A DNA stretch of 64,000 bases from Kalaharituber pfeilii (Eukaryota > Ascomycota > Pezizomycetes > Pezizales > Pezizaceae), in NCBI GenBank assembly GCA_015179045.1, contig WHUZ01000137.1:1-64000 (forward strand), read 5' to 3'. The translations under genes were made by a program, and so were the position numbers. The notes beneath the pieces were generated by a model that saw nothing but the letters and a program-made list of their open reading frames with translations, searched no databases and had not been told where the DNA came from. Shown piece after piece: positions 1 through 10,549 of this stretch; position 1 is the first letter of the stretch, and each line of letters begins with the position of its first letter.

Positions 1-863
1 AAACAGCTTACTTACTAACTCATATATATTTCACTAACTAGAATTATTGGGCTATGTTAGCTATTATATAGTTGACGCAGTTGGCAGTAGTAAAGGATTT
101 AGCTAGTGCATAATAGCCAGCTTCCCAGTTTTAATTTGCATACTTTATAGGGGGTACACCTACATAATATAATGCAAAAATCTAAGTAGTAAAGAAGTAA
201 AAAACTTATCACAGCTGTCATGAATGCATATCCTTAATTGCTAAAGCTTCACTAAATTATTAGATGCACAATGGCCTAAAATACCTGAAACTCCTCCTCA
301 TTATCTGCTCGGCTAACTTCTACCTCTAGTTCCAGCCACGTAACTTCTGCTAGAGTTCCTACAGCATGCTCTAATTATGCTAGATTATTGCTCTTATGGA
401 GTTGAACCTCTACTGGGTTCAAAATTGCATAGGAAGACATTCTGGGTATATTTATGGTCAGAATTCCTGCTTTCTCGGTAACCTAGCCATTAGCCCCCAC
501 CCACCTCAGCACACAGACCACTACCACCCCACATGTCTCACCACCCCCAATACCCCACTCTGGTACCATTGAACTACCTTGAGCAAGTGAAGAAAGTAGA
601 AATATGAAGGTATCAAGAGCATAGGGGGAGTAAATTTAATTTTTAATTCTGTAAAAATATGTGACCCGCTTCTGCGTCGTGACCCGCTTCACCGTAAAAT
701 ACAGTATATCATACACCGGTTGAATTTGAGCACACCAGATTTATCTGCAACACTTGCAACTCATACGATTCCGCAGCCCAGAACAGACACATGGAGGATA
801 TAGGGCCACTAGTGGAGACAATCGTCGATCCTATGCATGATCACAATTCCATGAAGTAGTCCG
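1..863. other. No gene recognised (AT-rich left edge)
   Basis: I see no coding frame with recognisable similarity here. The DNA is mostly AT-rich, with a short C-rich patch near 490-560 and a direct repeat of GTGACCCGCTTC at about 660-690. Confidence 0.5.
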
Positions 864-1340
864 TTGGGGACGGGCCAAAAATGGGCAACAATCTTGGTTA
901 ACCTCGGGTCGGCCATGTTTCGTGGCTACATTAAATGCAGTTGTGTAAAGAAGCTTTTAGGAGCGATTGCTGAAGTGGACCTCGTCCTCTGCACACTCCA
1001 GCTGCCCTTACACCGCTCCAAATTCCTCAAATCACAGTGTGTACTTCTGATAGCTTCAGCAAATGACAATACTGCGGTTGTTAACATACTTTGGCTGCAG
1101 GAGCCAAGGTGATTGAGGGATCGAGAGCCCCAGCACTTATCGTAGCTTCGAACATTGGACATATGGAGATTGTCAAGCTACTCCTTCCCTCCTTCATCGA
1201 ATTCCCGTACGCACAGCCGTTGCTTAGAAAGGTCCCGAAAGAATTATACCTGATGCTCTGCAGGCCTCTGCGAAAGGTGGCCATGCTGCTGTAAAGCAAT
1301 CTCTAGCAGCAGGAGCGAAGGTCAACTGTAACGAATTATT
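864..1340 (+). pseudogene. Decayed ankyrin-repeat gene fragment
   Basis: Several short frames on the + strand carry ankyrin-repeat consensus pieces that do not join in one frame. Around 1040-1110 a frame reads ASANDNTAVVNIL. At 1091-1180 another reads AGAKVIEG then ASNIGHMEIVKLLL, a typical second half of an ankyrin repeat. Around 1250-1340 a further frame gives SAKGGHAAVKQSLAAGAKV. Changing frame to follow the repeats indicates at least two frameshifts, so this is a relic. Ankyrin repeats are 33-residue protein-binding modules common in large fungal gene families (known). No upstream domain is visible. Confidence 0.55.
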
Positions 1341-3142
1341 CCTTACCTTCATAATTACCCAACTAACAAAACCCTCAAAGACCCTTCTTTTTAATACTGT
1401 TAATGAATTTACAGTTTGCGTTGTAACCATGAAGGTTTATAGCATTCACACTGTTGTGCGGAAAGGACAACCTTCCAGGACCATTAGGCCGACAGCTGGC
1501 CCCTCCAGAAACCGTGAGGTATCTAGGATTACCAAATCTAGAACCCGCATCTTTAATTACTTCTGGCCTTGTAAGATTGTCCCGTTTGGGAAATCTCTGA
1601 TTTATTATTTGACTCACAAGTTTCAGTTGTTTTGGACTCATTCTTTGACTTACGAATAGTGACTCATAGAATATTATCACGTATTAATCTCAAATCAATG
1701 GTGCAGTTTGATTGGCTCGTTACCCTGAACACCTCGCATATAAAAAGCGGGAATTTCCCTACTTGAAAATTTCCTCGTTAGAACAACAATTAGTAGTGAA
1801 TACTTATAGATATCTACATACTAACCAGAGAATCTTTTTTCTATTATAGTAGAAGCTGTAATAAAATCGATAATTTTCAATATAAGTTATTTAGATTAAA
1901 CCCTTTTGCTCCCACTACAAAATAATATTTTATTAAAAACACTACAACCTCTACAATTAAAATTTCACCCAACTCCCTATTATACATAACCAACATCTAC
2001 TCTCCATATCCAGTAGCTTTCAAACCCTTCTCACCACTTCAAACCAATACTGCAACCTACCTCAACAACCTGCAGCAGCAATCTGCAGACTCCATACTTT
2101 TCCATTATTAGATAGAATATTTCTAGCAAAGCAAAGATCCACTATATAGATACTATTACCATCGATAATATCTTCATAGTTCAAGTCCTCTTGCAACCAG
2201 CAACTGTACCATTGTCTGAACTATTTTAACCTTGATATTATTATTGTTATGATTTGTTTATTTCTTTATCTTTTTTTAAATATCATTACTCGTATACCCC
2301 CGCGAGCGCTATGACGAGATTACATACAAAAAACTGATTAAGAAAAACTTCGCGAACCACACAGAAATCCCCAACATCGGAAGCTCGGCAGTCTCATCGG
2401 TCCATCCGCCATACAAAAGTAGTACAGATGCAATATAATAACATGTACTAATGCATGTGTGCATATTAGCTTCGTAAACCGAGTGCCAGGCATAAAGACC
2501 TTACAATCAACAATGATACATACTTCGTTAGCACTCCCCTATTCGGAAGACAAAGAATCCTCTGCTAGCGCACCCGGCGCACCCGAGCGGAAAAATTTAT
2601 TTCTGATGTGTATAGGTTACCCTGAATGCACTGAAGGTTATGGAAGATACAATACTTGAAGAACTTATGTAGGATGCTTATATCATCAACTCCACCAAGG
2701 GGTCAAGTTTATCGCCTTGTGTCGTGGATGGTCTCACTATGGCCTGCTACCCCCTAGCCACCTCTTTTTCCATACCTCACAGCTGGACCAAACATGCGCC
2801 GTCAATTCTTCCTCCATGCCCTCACTTTCTCCCTTACCAATATGCCACCTTACATGTTCCTCATTCTGCCTTGCCCGTGAAGCAGCCTGTCACCTAGAAC
2901 CCAGTCTATTCTTTCTTAAGTTCTCTGTCTCTCGGCTATCATCCTCACACCAGTTTCAGTGACCACTTCTTCCTGATAAAGTACTAGTGTGGCAATCCAA
3001 GCATCCCTGCCAGCCCCTTCATTGCCCTTCAGGCCTCTATGCCCCCTTCGCCCACATCACAGCCACATCCACTAACCCCCTGTGCTATCCTCCTCCACAC
3101 TTCCCGCTTGATATCAGCTAGCTACTATATGCAGACATAAGT
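1341..3142. other. No gene recognised
   Basis: Mixed AT-rich DNA without a supportable gene. The only recognisable item is a diverged LINE-tail insertion near 2271-2318, listed separately. The short frames at 2459-2659 and 2717-2962 show no family signature. Confidence 0.5.
2271..2318 (-). mobile_element. Diverged family-1 LINE-tail insertion
   Basis: On the minus strand this reads as a degenerate form of the family-1 tail (CGTCATAGCGCTCGCG..., then GAGTAATGATATTT and an A-rich run). It is clearly more diverged than the other copies and I see no target-site duplication, so it is probably old. Confidence 0.4.
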
Positions 3143-3335
3143 ATGCGGAGGTCAACAGAAGCGATCACAGTGGGAGCACACCCTTGCACAACGCTGCGGT
3201 CTGAATGCCATATCGATATCGATATTGTAAATCAGCTTCTACCAGAAGGAGCGGAGATCAACAGACCCGATAATGCAGAGCGGGCAGCTTTAATCCCTTC
3301 GTGCAGGATGCCCCCGAATCGAAAGCCAGACACGC
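3143..3335 (+). pseudogene. Second ankyrin-repeat relic
   Basis: The frame from about 3143 to 3330 contains DIDIVNQLLPEGAEINRPDN, which matches the end of one ankyrin repeat (IVNQLL, then EGAEIN) and the loop to the next. Preceding residues GAHPCTTLRSECH fit a degraded GxTPLHxAxxxGH core. There is no start, no second full repeat and the frame ends at the LTR remnant beginning at 3336. It may belong to the same lost gene family as the 864-1340 relic, which is inference from domain type only. Confidence 0.45.
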
Positions 3336-3386
3336 TGTAAGGCAGGCTCAACAGCATCCAATGTCTTCCACAGCATACTTGTATCT

Positions 3387-3445
3387 TTTTTCTTTTTTTT
3401 TTTAATTTCATTACTCGCATGCCGCCCTATGGGCTATGGCGAGGT
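3387..3445 (-). mobile_element. Micro-retroposon, family 1
   Basis: A 59-bp insertion that reads on the minus strand CCTCGCCATAGCCCATAGG..., GAGTAATGAAATT and a poly(A) run. It is flanked by the 12-bp duplication ATACTTGTATCT (3375-3386 and 3446-3457). Confidence 0.85.
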
Positions 3446-3515
3446 ATACTTGTATCTGCAGCTGGCGAAATGAGGTCCCAAGAGCGGCCTCAATGGTCAA
3501 GTGTCAAGAAAGATA

Positions 3516-3517
<2 letters not shown>

Positions 3518-3549
<32 letters not shown>

Positions 3550-3585
3550 CATTAATCGCTTGCCACCCTATGGGTAATGGCGATG
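3518..3585 (-). mobile_element. Micro-retroposon, family 1
   Basis: Minus-strand family-1 tail (ATCGCCATTACCCATAGGG...) with a long poly(A). It is flanked by the 11-bp duplication AGAAAGATATC (3507-3517 and 3586-3596). Confidence 0.85.
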
Positions 3586-3690
3586 AGAAAGATATCATAT
3601 ATGTGGCCTGTAGTCTTGTCTGCGATTTCTGGTCTGTCTGCGGGGCACCGAGGCCCCATATCGTAGCAGAGGTTGCCAGTACCACCTAGG

Positions 3691-4553
3691 CGGACACAGA
3701 GTACCAGACCTTTTTTTTTTTTTTTGCAAAACACGCCATCGAAAACGGATCGGAAGAGTAAGATTCCATATACATACCATACCTTTCCTTCATGCTACCT
3801 TATCCCAATCCAACAATGGCCCAGTGTAAATCCTATCCATACAGGGAAAAGAACAAAACCTACACTTACCCTGAACCCTCCTTCCCCGCCTCCATCTCCC
3901 CCATCCCCATCCCATTTCCATCCATCCCCGCACCCCCCCATCCCAGCTACCAAGCACCCCAACCCTCCCCACCTACCCCTCCACCTCCAACCTCCTCTGC
4001 TTTTACATAAAACCCCACTACTCCATCCCCACTACTAACCCTCCTCTCCTAGAACCTTTCTATTTTCTATTTATCCAAAACTAACACTATATCCGCATCA
4101 TACAACTCACCAAGGAATTATCTTGATTGCGTGCGAGAAGCCCCCAATTACGCCACAATGAAAAAAGTCTTGCCGGTTTTGGATAATATACAAAGAAAAG
4201 GCAACTTCCTACGTATGTTCCTACGAACCTAACAAATTTTATTATAATCATCATTATCTAAAAAAAAAACCATACCCGATTTCTGGAGGGTAAAGTACCC
4301 ATCGATACACAGGTCAGTAACGGGGTAACCACCAAGCTTGCTGTGCTGCGAATGAAAAAATCTACAAGCCATTAAACGCCGTTTTATTTGCCCTTCATTT
4401 GCCTCCCATGAGACCCTATTGGAAGAAATTCTAACTGATACATCCCATAACTCCACCCCTCTAACCTCAACACCCGTCGCTGAACCTTAGACAAGCTAAC
4501 TTCCCTAGTCCACAACTACAACTACAACTACAAAACAAAACCAAAAAAAAACA
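3691..4553. other. Gene-free, C-rich stretch
   Basis: The + strand is extremely C-rich between about 3850 and 4060 (runs of CCC, CCCTCC and CATCCCC). Long frames here arise because C/T-rich DNA lacks stops, and none resembles a protein. Poly(T) at 3711-3725 has no recognisable retroposon tail beside it. Confidence 0.5.
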
Positions 4554-4647
4554 TGGAAGCATGGGGAATCGAACCCCAGACCTTCTCAAATTTCCATGCC
4601 GCCACTAGCATTGCAAATGAGATGTTATACCCCTAGACCATGCTCCC
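4554..4647 (-). tRNA. tRNA-Ala (TGC) with an intron
   Basis: Read on the minus strand, the gene starts GGGAGCATGG and ends ATGCTTCC plus discriminator A. The 7-bp acceptor stem contains a G3:U70 wobble, the alanine identity element. The T arm is TGGGG-TTCGATT-CCCCA. The anticodon stem TCTCA/TGAGA encloses a loop with TT-TGC-A, giving anticodon UGC, followed by about 22 extra nt (ATGCTAGTGG...) before position 38. Their position, one base 3' of the anticodon, is that of a canonical nuclear tRNA intron. CCA is not encoded, as expected in a eukaryote. I have not checked the D-arm pairing in detail. Confidence 0.85.
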
Positions 4648-7338
4648 GAATGTACAGTAGCGTAGACTAATCTAAATGAACTCGCCCCCCTGGTGGCGGA
4701 ACGGAATCCGAGATGACAATCATAGCCAATTCGCATAAGCGATTCTCCATCTCACATTTCAATGTTTTTTGTTTTTCATGTCCAAGTTGCAGCACTAAGT
4801 GATGAACTTGACTGCCTCGCTACGCAAACCGCTTGATGCAATCCTCAAGCTCTCCACTCCCACCCCCTTCCAACCACCAACTCCCAGCCACAGCCACCTG
4901 GCCGCCCTCGGAACCTTTGGCCATTTACATCCCAACATCCCCACCAACATCCCCGCCACCGTGTTCCTTCCCCCCCCCTCCCCTCACCAACACTACCACC
5001 CTCCCTATCCCCCCTCATAGCCACTTGCGTCGCCAGAAACATCCTCTTCCGCAACGCATGTAACCTCCTCAACACCCTCCCCCATCTCCCAATGCCCCCT
5101 ACCGCGCGGGCTCGCCGTCCTCACTTTCGCATCAAGGAACACAGCTATCTCCCATAACCTTTTTCCCCCGCCCAAGTTCGCTTCTGCTCAACAACCACAA
5201 ACCGCATACCCCCTCTTCCACAGGCTGGTGTCCTTCGGCACGGATAAAACGACAGGTTGAAGTAGTTGGAGTGAATTGTCACGGTGCTGTATATCTCTTC
5301 TCTTCCCCCCCCTCTGAATGGTTAGTAAAGAGAGCCTTTTCCTTCTCTCCACACCCGCCCCACTGAGATGTCCCTCAAAAAAAAAAAAAAAAAAAAGACT
5401 TGTAGCGCCTCAGAATCCTGTACTACCCAACTTTCGCCCCAGTTCAAAGAATCAAAACAACCTTCAGCACTAGTCCCTACACCGCATCCCCTTCTCACCA
5501 ACGGTACACCTCATCTGCAGCCCTCCCTCAACCCCCTCCCTTGCCGCCTCAATCCTTCACCCAGCTTCCCACATCTCTCCCACCGCATAATCGTCCAACT
5601 AATCGTCCAACAGCGCCTTCCTGACACATATTCTGCGCACATTAACCTTTTCCCGGTCGCCATCGTTATCCTCTGTTCAACGCCCTCATTCCCGTAACCG
5701 CCTACATTCACACCCCTGACCCCCGTGGCTGCGTCCATAAGTATGCCTACCATATCCTTGATCACCTCTCTTACTCCTTGTGCCCGGCAGCGCCGGCGTA
5801 CCCAGGAACACCATCGGCACTTCCCCCAACCCACCGACGAGCCCCCTCTTCTCCCCGAGCCCAGACCCTACCATCTCGCCTGAATCACGTAGTTGCCCAC
5901 GACGCCTCCGCCATCACCATCCTGTGCAGCCCTTCCACCACTCCCCCCTCCCGGGAGAAGGCGTCACCACCCCAAATCCTTCGCCGCTAGAATCTCCTGA
6001 TCGAGCACATATCCTCAGGTCTCCAAAGACTTCTCCAGACACATACTTTGTAGCAGCAATCGGGAGTGGCGGAGGGAAGGATCGTAGCCAGAGTCGATAC
6101 CAAACACATGCACTGTGCCAATACCAGCCGACATGGCGCTTCCACAGTGAGCTCCAGGCGTAACACGGGATGGATAAAGTCCCCTCCTTTCAGAAAGCCA
6201 AAACACACCAGACAACAGCGCCCGTAGCGCCGTCGTAACCCATCTGCATTCCCTCATCCACACCCAGATCCACAAACCCCGTCAACCTCTCGAACACCTC
6301 CGCCAGCACATAAAACACTCCAAGCCATACCCACCACACTCCTATGCACCTCCTTCGGCACTCTCTGTAAAATTGCTCTCTCGCCGTGGCCAACAAACCC
6401 GCGTCCCGGATCCGTGAGAAGACCCCATTAGGCCCACGCCAACAAAATCATTAGCCTCCCCCCATCCTTGCCTCCGACCAACGTCTCACACAATCGCATT
6501 CCAGCACTCCTAACACCAACATTTTCTCCCCCTCCCCGCGGCGCGCAACCTCATAATCATCATCGCCGCATCGTCACGGCGAGTCTAGCGACGGGAATAA
6601 ACGCCCAAGTATCCACGGACAATGACTGCGGGGCAGGCGGATGAAAGCGTCCTCAGATCAAAGCAGTTCCCACCGTCGCAGGGTCGTGTGCCTCGTCGGT
6701 GCGCGATGGTCCGCGCGGAGATACGGCTCCGAGTCTGCACGGAGTCGCACAGCTTGCGTCATCTACACCGTCGATGTGAGTGTTGTGTATTCATGAAAAA
6801 TATAAAATGGGGCGGGGTGACAAGGGGATGACTTACTTGTTTTCGACGCCCTTCTGGATTCATATCCAGTTCAAGGCACCATGTAGCTGGCCCAGAGGGT
6901 GGCGCGCCATCGCTGAAGAGCAACCTGTCTTTCCCGCGCCGAAGACGTTGCCAAGGCCGAGGCTGTCAGGGGGATGATGCTCCCTTCGCTCCCCCGCTGA
7001 CTCAGCCATCCGCCAAGCAAACCTGCGGCATTCGACAGCTGCAAGCGGCCGCCACACGGCGCAGGGCGAGAGCTACGCGCGCGGCCCACCAGCCTTCACG
7101 AATCCTTTCTCAACGAACTCCCCTCGTAAAGACTCCCCCATCTCTCTCAACGAACCCCTCTCTCCGTTCTGCGCGCGCCGCCCCGCCAGCTCAGCACCTT
7201 GCATACCCGCACATCCACCGTATCCACCTCTACCGTTTCCCCTCCATCAAAGATAACCGTCCCCCATCGAGCATCACCATCCGCCCTGCTGTGCAACCCC
7301 TCCCCCGGCCTGCGCCTGGGTGAGCTGAGCTAGCTAGC
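4648..7338. other. Gene-free C-rich DNA upstream of PP4
   Basis: Strongly strand-asymmetric: the + strand is rich in C and in CA/CT dinucleotides, especially 4850-5100, 5460-6000 and 6200-6560. A poly(A) tract lies at 5374-5394. Several frames of 60-127 codons exist on both strands but are proline/serine or glycine/arginine biased, overlap one another and show no domain. GC-rich DNA from about 6600 to 7330 probably includes the PP4 promoter (inference). I see no TATA box. Confidence 0.5.
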
Positions 7339-7379
7339 ACCCCTTCCTCCCCCCTCCCCCCTCCCCCCTCCCCCACCAT
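7339..7379. promoter_or_regulatory. Polypyrimidine / G-quadruplex motif before PP4 start
   Basis: The + strand holds consecutive CCCCCCT blocks. The opposite strand therefore has four or more G5-G6 tracts with 1-nt loops, a textbook G-quadruplex pattern. It ends about 25 nt before the PP4 start codon at 7405, so it sits in the promoter or 5' UTR. A regulatory role is inference. Confidence 0.5.
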
Positions 7380-7404
7380 CTCTGCTAGCGAACCAATCCC
7401 CACA

Positions 7405-8981
7405 ATGAGCGACCTCGACCAGTACGGGATTCCCCCTCTTCCCCATCCTCCGCACCCCCGACCCCCCACCACCCTCCACCGCAACACCCACTAACCCCCC
7501 CCCTACCCCTTCAGTGCAATAGAGCAACTCCGCGCCTGCAAACCCATCCCCGAACCCGCCGTCCGCGAGCTATGCTACAAAGCCCGCGAGCTCCTCATCG
7601 AGGAGTCCAACGTGCAGCTCGTCGACGCACCCGTCACCATCTGCGGCGACATCCACGGCCAGTTCCATGACCTGATGGAGCTCTTCCGCGTCGGCGGCGA
7701 GTGCCCCGACACAAACTACCTCTTCATGGGCGACTTTGTAGACAGGGGGTTCTATAGTCTAGAGTCCTTCCTGCTGCTCCTATCCCTCAAAGTCAGATAC
7801 CCCGACCGCATCACCCTGATACGCGGGAACCACGAGTCCAGGCAGATCACCACTGTCTACGGCTTCTACGACGAGTGCTTGCGCAAGTACGGCTCCGCGA
7901 ACGTCTGGCGGTACTGCTGCGAGGTCTTTGACTACCTCGCGCTCGGTGCATTGGTCGTCGGGGCCGCCTCCGGCGTTGACATCGCCCCCGACGACCTCGA
8001 CTCCTCCATGTCCACCGCTTCCACAATCGCCGACGACGCCAAAGAACCCCCCTCCGGCTCGAGCTCCACCAACCCCGCCGACGCCGACCCCTCCACCTGG
8101 CACCGAGGCGAATGCGAAGTCGAGGTCGTCTCCGCCGGTGGCTCCGTCATCCACCGCGTCTTCCGCCCCGTCGACGCCTCCGGGAACCGCATCACCGCGC
8201 CCACCACCCCCCTCGGCACCGCCTCTCGCCCCTTAACCCGCCGTGCCTCCTCCTCCACCACCACCCCAAACAACTCCACAGCCCGAGTTGGCACCCCAGG
8301 CACCGGCGCCGCCTCCTCCAGCTCGTCCCCCGCCTCCGCTTCCTCCGGCGCTATCCTCTGCGTGCACGGCGGCCTCTCCCCTCTCGTCGACTCCGTCGAC
8401 AAAATCCGTCTTCTCGATCGCAAACAAGAGGTCCCCCACGAAGGCGCCATGTGCGACCTCCTCTGGTCCGACCCGGACGAGATCGACGGCTGGGGCCTCT
8501 CCCCGCGGGGCGCGGGCTTCCTGTTCGGCGCCGACATCGTCAAGCAGTTCAACCATCTCAACAACCTCTCCCTAATCGCGCGCGCGCACCAGCTCGTTAT
8601 GGAGGGCTTCAAGGAGATGTTTGACTCGAGCATCGTCACAGTCTGGAGCGCGCCGAATTACTGCTACCGCTGCGGGAACGTGGCGGCGATACTGGAGCTG
8701 GGCGAGGAGGGGGCCCAGGGAGCTGTGAGGAGAAGCTCAGGGGAGAGAGGGGGTGGCTTGACGAATGGCGGCGCCGCTGGGCCGAGGCAGATTGGGAATG
8801 TACTGGGCGCCCCCGGGAGAGGAGGCCCAGGGAGGAGGTATCGGGTATTTGAGGCAGCGCCGCAGGATACAAGGGGTATGCCGGCGAAGAAGCCATTGGC
8901 GGATTACTTTTTGGTGAGTTTTCCAACATAATCCGTGTGTTGCGCGGGTAGTACATAACGAACTAATTGTGTTTGCAGTAA
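7405..8981 (+). CDS. Serine/threonine protein phosphatase 4 catalytic subunit
   Basis: Catalytic subunit of PP4 (yeast Pph3 type), a metal-dependent PPP-family phosphatase acting in DNA-damage signalling (known family). Exons are 7405-7421, 7515-8913 and 8979-8981, giving 472 residues. The start ATG is fixed by the conserved MSDLD and the splice into IEQLRAC. Metal and catalytic motifs are GDIHG (50-54), GDFVDRG (78-84), RGNHE (109-113), HGG (about 290) and RAHQ (362-365). The PP4-type end is KKPLADYFL. Two in-frame insertions lengthen it beyond the usual ~307 residues: about 130 low-complexity Ser/Thr/Pro/Ala residues (about 155-284) before LCVHGG, and about 45 Gly/Arg residues (about 402-448). 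Intron 2 (8914-8978, GTGAGT...GCAG) lies immediately before the stop, so only TAA is in the last exon. Without splicing the protein would end VSFPT. PP2A and PP6 are less likely because the N- and C-terminal segments match PP4. Confidence 0.93.
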
Positions 8982-9049
8982 GAGTTATGCATGTCCATGT
9001 TGAGTGCATGCAACGGACTACCGGGAAACCCGGTCTGAGGGCATTTTGT

Positions 9050-9150
9050 ATCCGCTGGGCTGCGGACGGTGGTGGGGGGATGAGCGGGTCTGGGGCGGGG
9101 TTAAAGGGGGGTGGTGGAGGTAAGAAATAGGGGGGTGGGGGAGCTTAAAC
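9050..9150 (+). other. G-rich 3' flank of PP4
   Basis: Just after the PP4 stop the + strand becomes strongly G-rich (runs such as GGTGGGGGG, GGGGCGGGG and GGGGGGTGG). It is thus G-quadruplex-prone on the coding strand, the mirror image of the C-rich upstream side. It probably lies in or just after the 3' UTR. Confidence 0.45.
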
Positions 9151-9649
9151 CATTCCTACCACTTAGTATTAGTACCTTGAAAGTACCACATACACCATTT
9201 GTTACTTTTATTTTATTTTTATTTTATGTTATTTTATTATAAACCTTTCTTTTTTTATTTTCTTAATAAAATAAAATAAAAAGAAAAGATCAATGAATAT
9301 GAGGTGGTGCTGGTGATGCTGGTGGTGGTGGTAGAAGGGAGTGTGAGAATCGCTAAAAAAAAGAATGGGATAATATATATATGCGCGCTCCTGTTAAAGG
9401 TACATACATATAAACAAGAAAAAGGACGTTTTGATATATCGAAAATAACAAAAGGTAAAAAAGAAATAAATGCAAAAGGGCTACCACCAGCAGCAGCTAA
9501 TACTACTTCCATGTTCCTCTCGTATTATGTCTGTAGGTATACTAGGGGGGGACGGTTCTGGTACGGGGTTACACAGCAAGTGGTGTAGGTTAGTCTGGGG
9601 TTTTAGTCTGGTTGTAAAGTAGTGTGGTTCTCGAAATAGAAAACCTCGA
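9151..9649. other. No gene; AT-rich palindromic tract
   Basis: At about 9207-9290, TTTTATTTTATTTT-type sequence is followed by AAAATAAAATAAAA-type sequence and could fold into a long AT hairpin. Frames across 9255-9588 on both strands show no family similarity. Confidence 0.4.
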
Positions 9650-10549
9650 ATCAGATAATATTTCAACCTGCACACACACCTTTATCTGATTCTCCCAGAG
9701 ACTTACCCATAACCCGACGCCATAAACCGTCGCTGGCCAAAACTCATGTCGTATGCATATTCAGGACAATCTGATTGAACCACCTGTCTTTATCTGATTC
9801 TCCCGAGACTTTTTGAGGAGACCATAACCTGGCGCCATAGACCGACGCAGCCAAAACTCATGTCGTATTCAGGGCAATCTGATAAATCCCTGGACCGCTC
9901 TTTATCTGAGAGCATTTTTGAGGAGGCCATAACCTAACGCCATAGACCGTCCTGCCAAAACTCATGTCGCATTCAGAACAATCTGATAAAGCCCAGGACC
10001 TGTTTTTATCTGATTCTCTAACGCATTATATTAGTACATGCTGAAGATCGCGGATGCGAGATCTAAGTCTACCCGTTTCCTGTCATCCCTCACTTCTCGC
10101 GTACCTGACTTACCCCCCCGAATTTCGGTCAGTGACGTGTTAAGCCTGGTGAATCTCCCTCAGGCATCACATGTATATTGTGTACAATCTGATAAAGAAA
10201 AAATTATATATACTCCGTACATAATAGAGTATTATCTGATTCTTTGGGTCCCCTGTTTGCTTGCAGCTGTTGTCTGCGTGGGAAGTGGCAATCTGATAAC
10301 ATTACCTTATTTGGCTTATCAGATTCCTAGAAACGTACAGGCCAGGAAGACGTGCAGGGAGATTTTGCAAAATCCCAGGGTTGCTCCAGGGATGATGCTC
10401 CACAAAAAGTTATATTTAGCTAGCATCTTTCCCAGAGATTTAGCTTGGCAGTTCAAAACAGCCTTGCTGCAGGGGTTGCCACCTGTAGAACAAATTTATG
10501 GGTTTTTTCACCCATCCCTAACCGTATTTCAAGAACTTAGGATAATCCC
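9650..10549 (+). repeat. Repeat R, copy 1
   Basis: Long repeat whose second copy is 17341-18140 in the same orientation. It contains about three tandem units of roughly 110-125 bp (CCATAACC..., CGCCATAGACCG, CCAAAACTCATGTCG, CAATCTGATAAA, TTTATCTGATTCT). A unique part follows: TGTATATTGTG, GGGAAG, CAATCTGATAACAT, CTTATCAGATTCC, CCCAGAGATTTAGC. The frame at 10038-10604 lies in it but has no recognisable domain and is not preserved in copy 2. Copy 1 stops at GATAATCCC, where the inverted-end element begins. Confidence 0.7.

Larger units (their letters stand above)
3336..3690 (-). mobile_element. Solo LTR remnant, same family as 28499-29582 LTRs
   Basis: The sequence from TGTAAGGCAGGCTCAACAG onward aligns by eye with the inverted LTR at 28891 onward. 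Shared blocks are GGCTCAACAGCATCCA, CCTCAATGGTCAA, TGTCAAGAAA, then CTGTAGTCTTGTCTGCGAT. The left boundary matches the U5 end. The outer U3 end is not found, so the copy is truncated near 3690. Two very short retroposons (3387-3445 and 3518-3585) inserted into it later, each with its own duplication. No internal retroelement genes are adjacent. Confidence 0.65.

Noticed and set aside
3711..3725. Another micro-retroposon at an isolated poly(T)
   Set aside because: No LINE tail next to it and no flanking duplication.
4648..7338. Proline-rich and glycine-rich genes in the C-rich region
   Set aside because: Overlapping frames on both strands with biased composition and no conserved domain. They are explained by a scarcity of stop codons in C-rich DNA.
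8112..8624. Arg/Pro-rich frames overlapping PP4
   Set aside because: Shadow frames of a GC-rich gene; the PP4 frame holds all conserved motifs.
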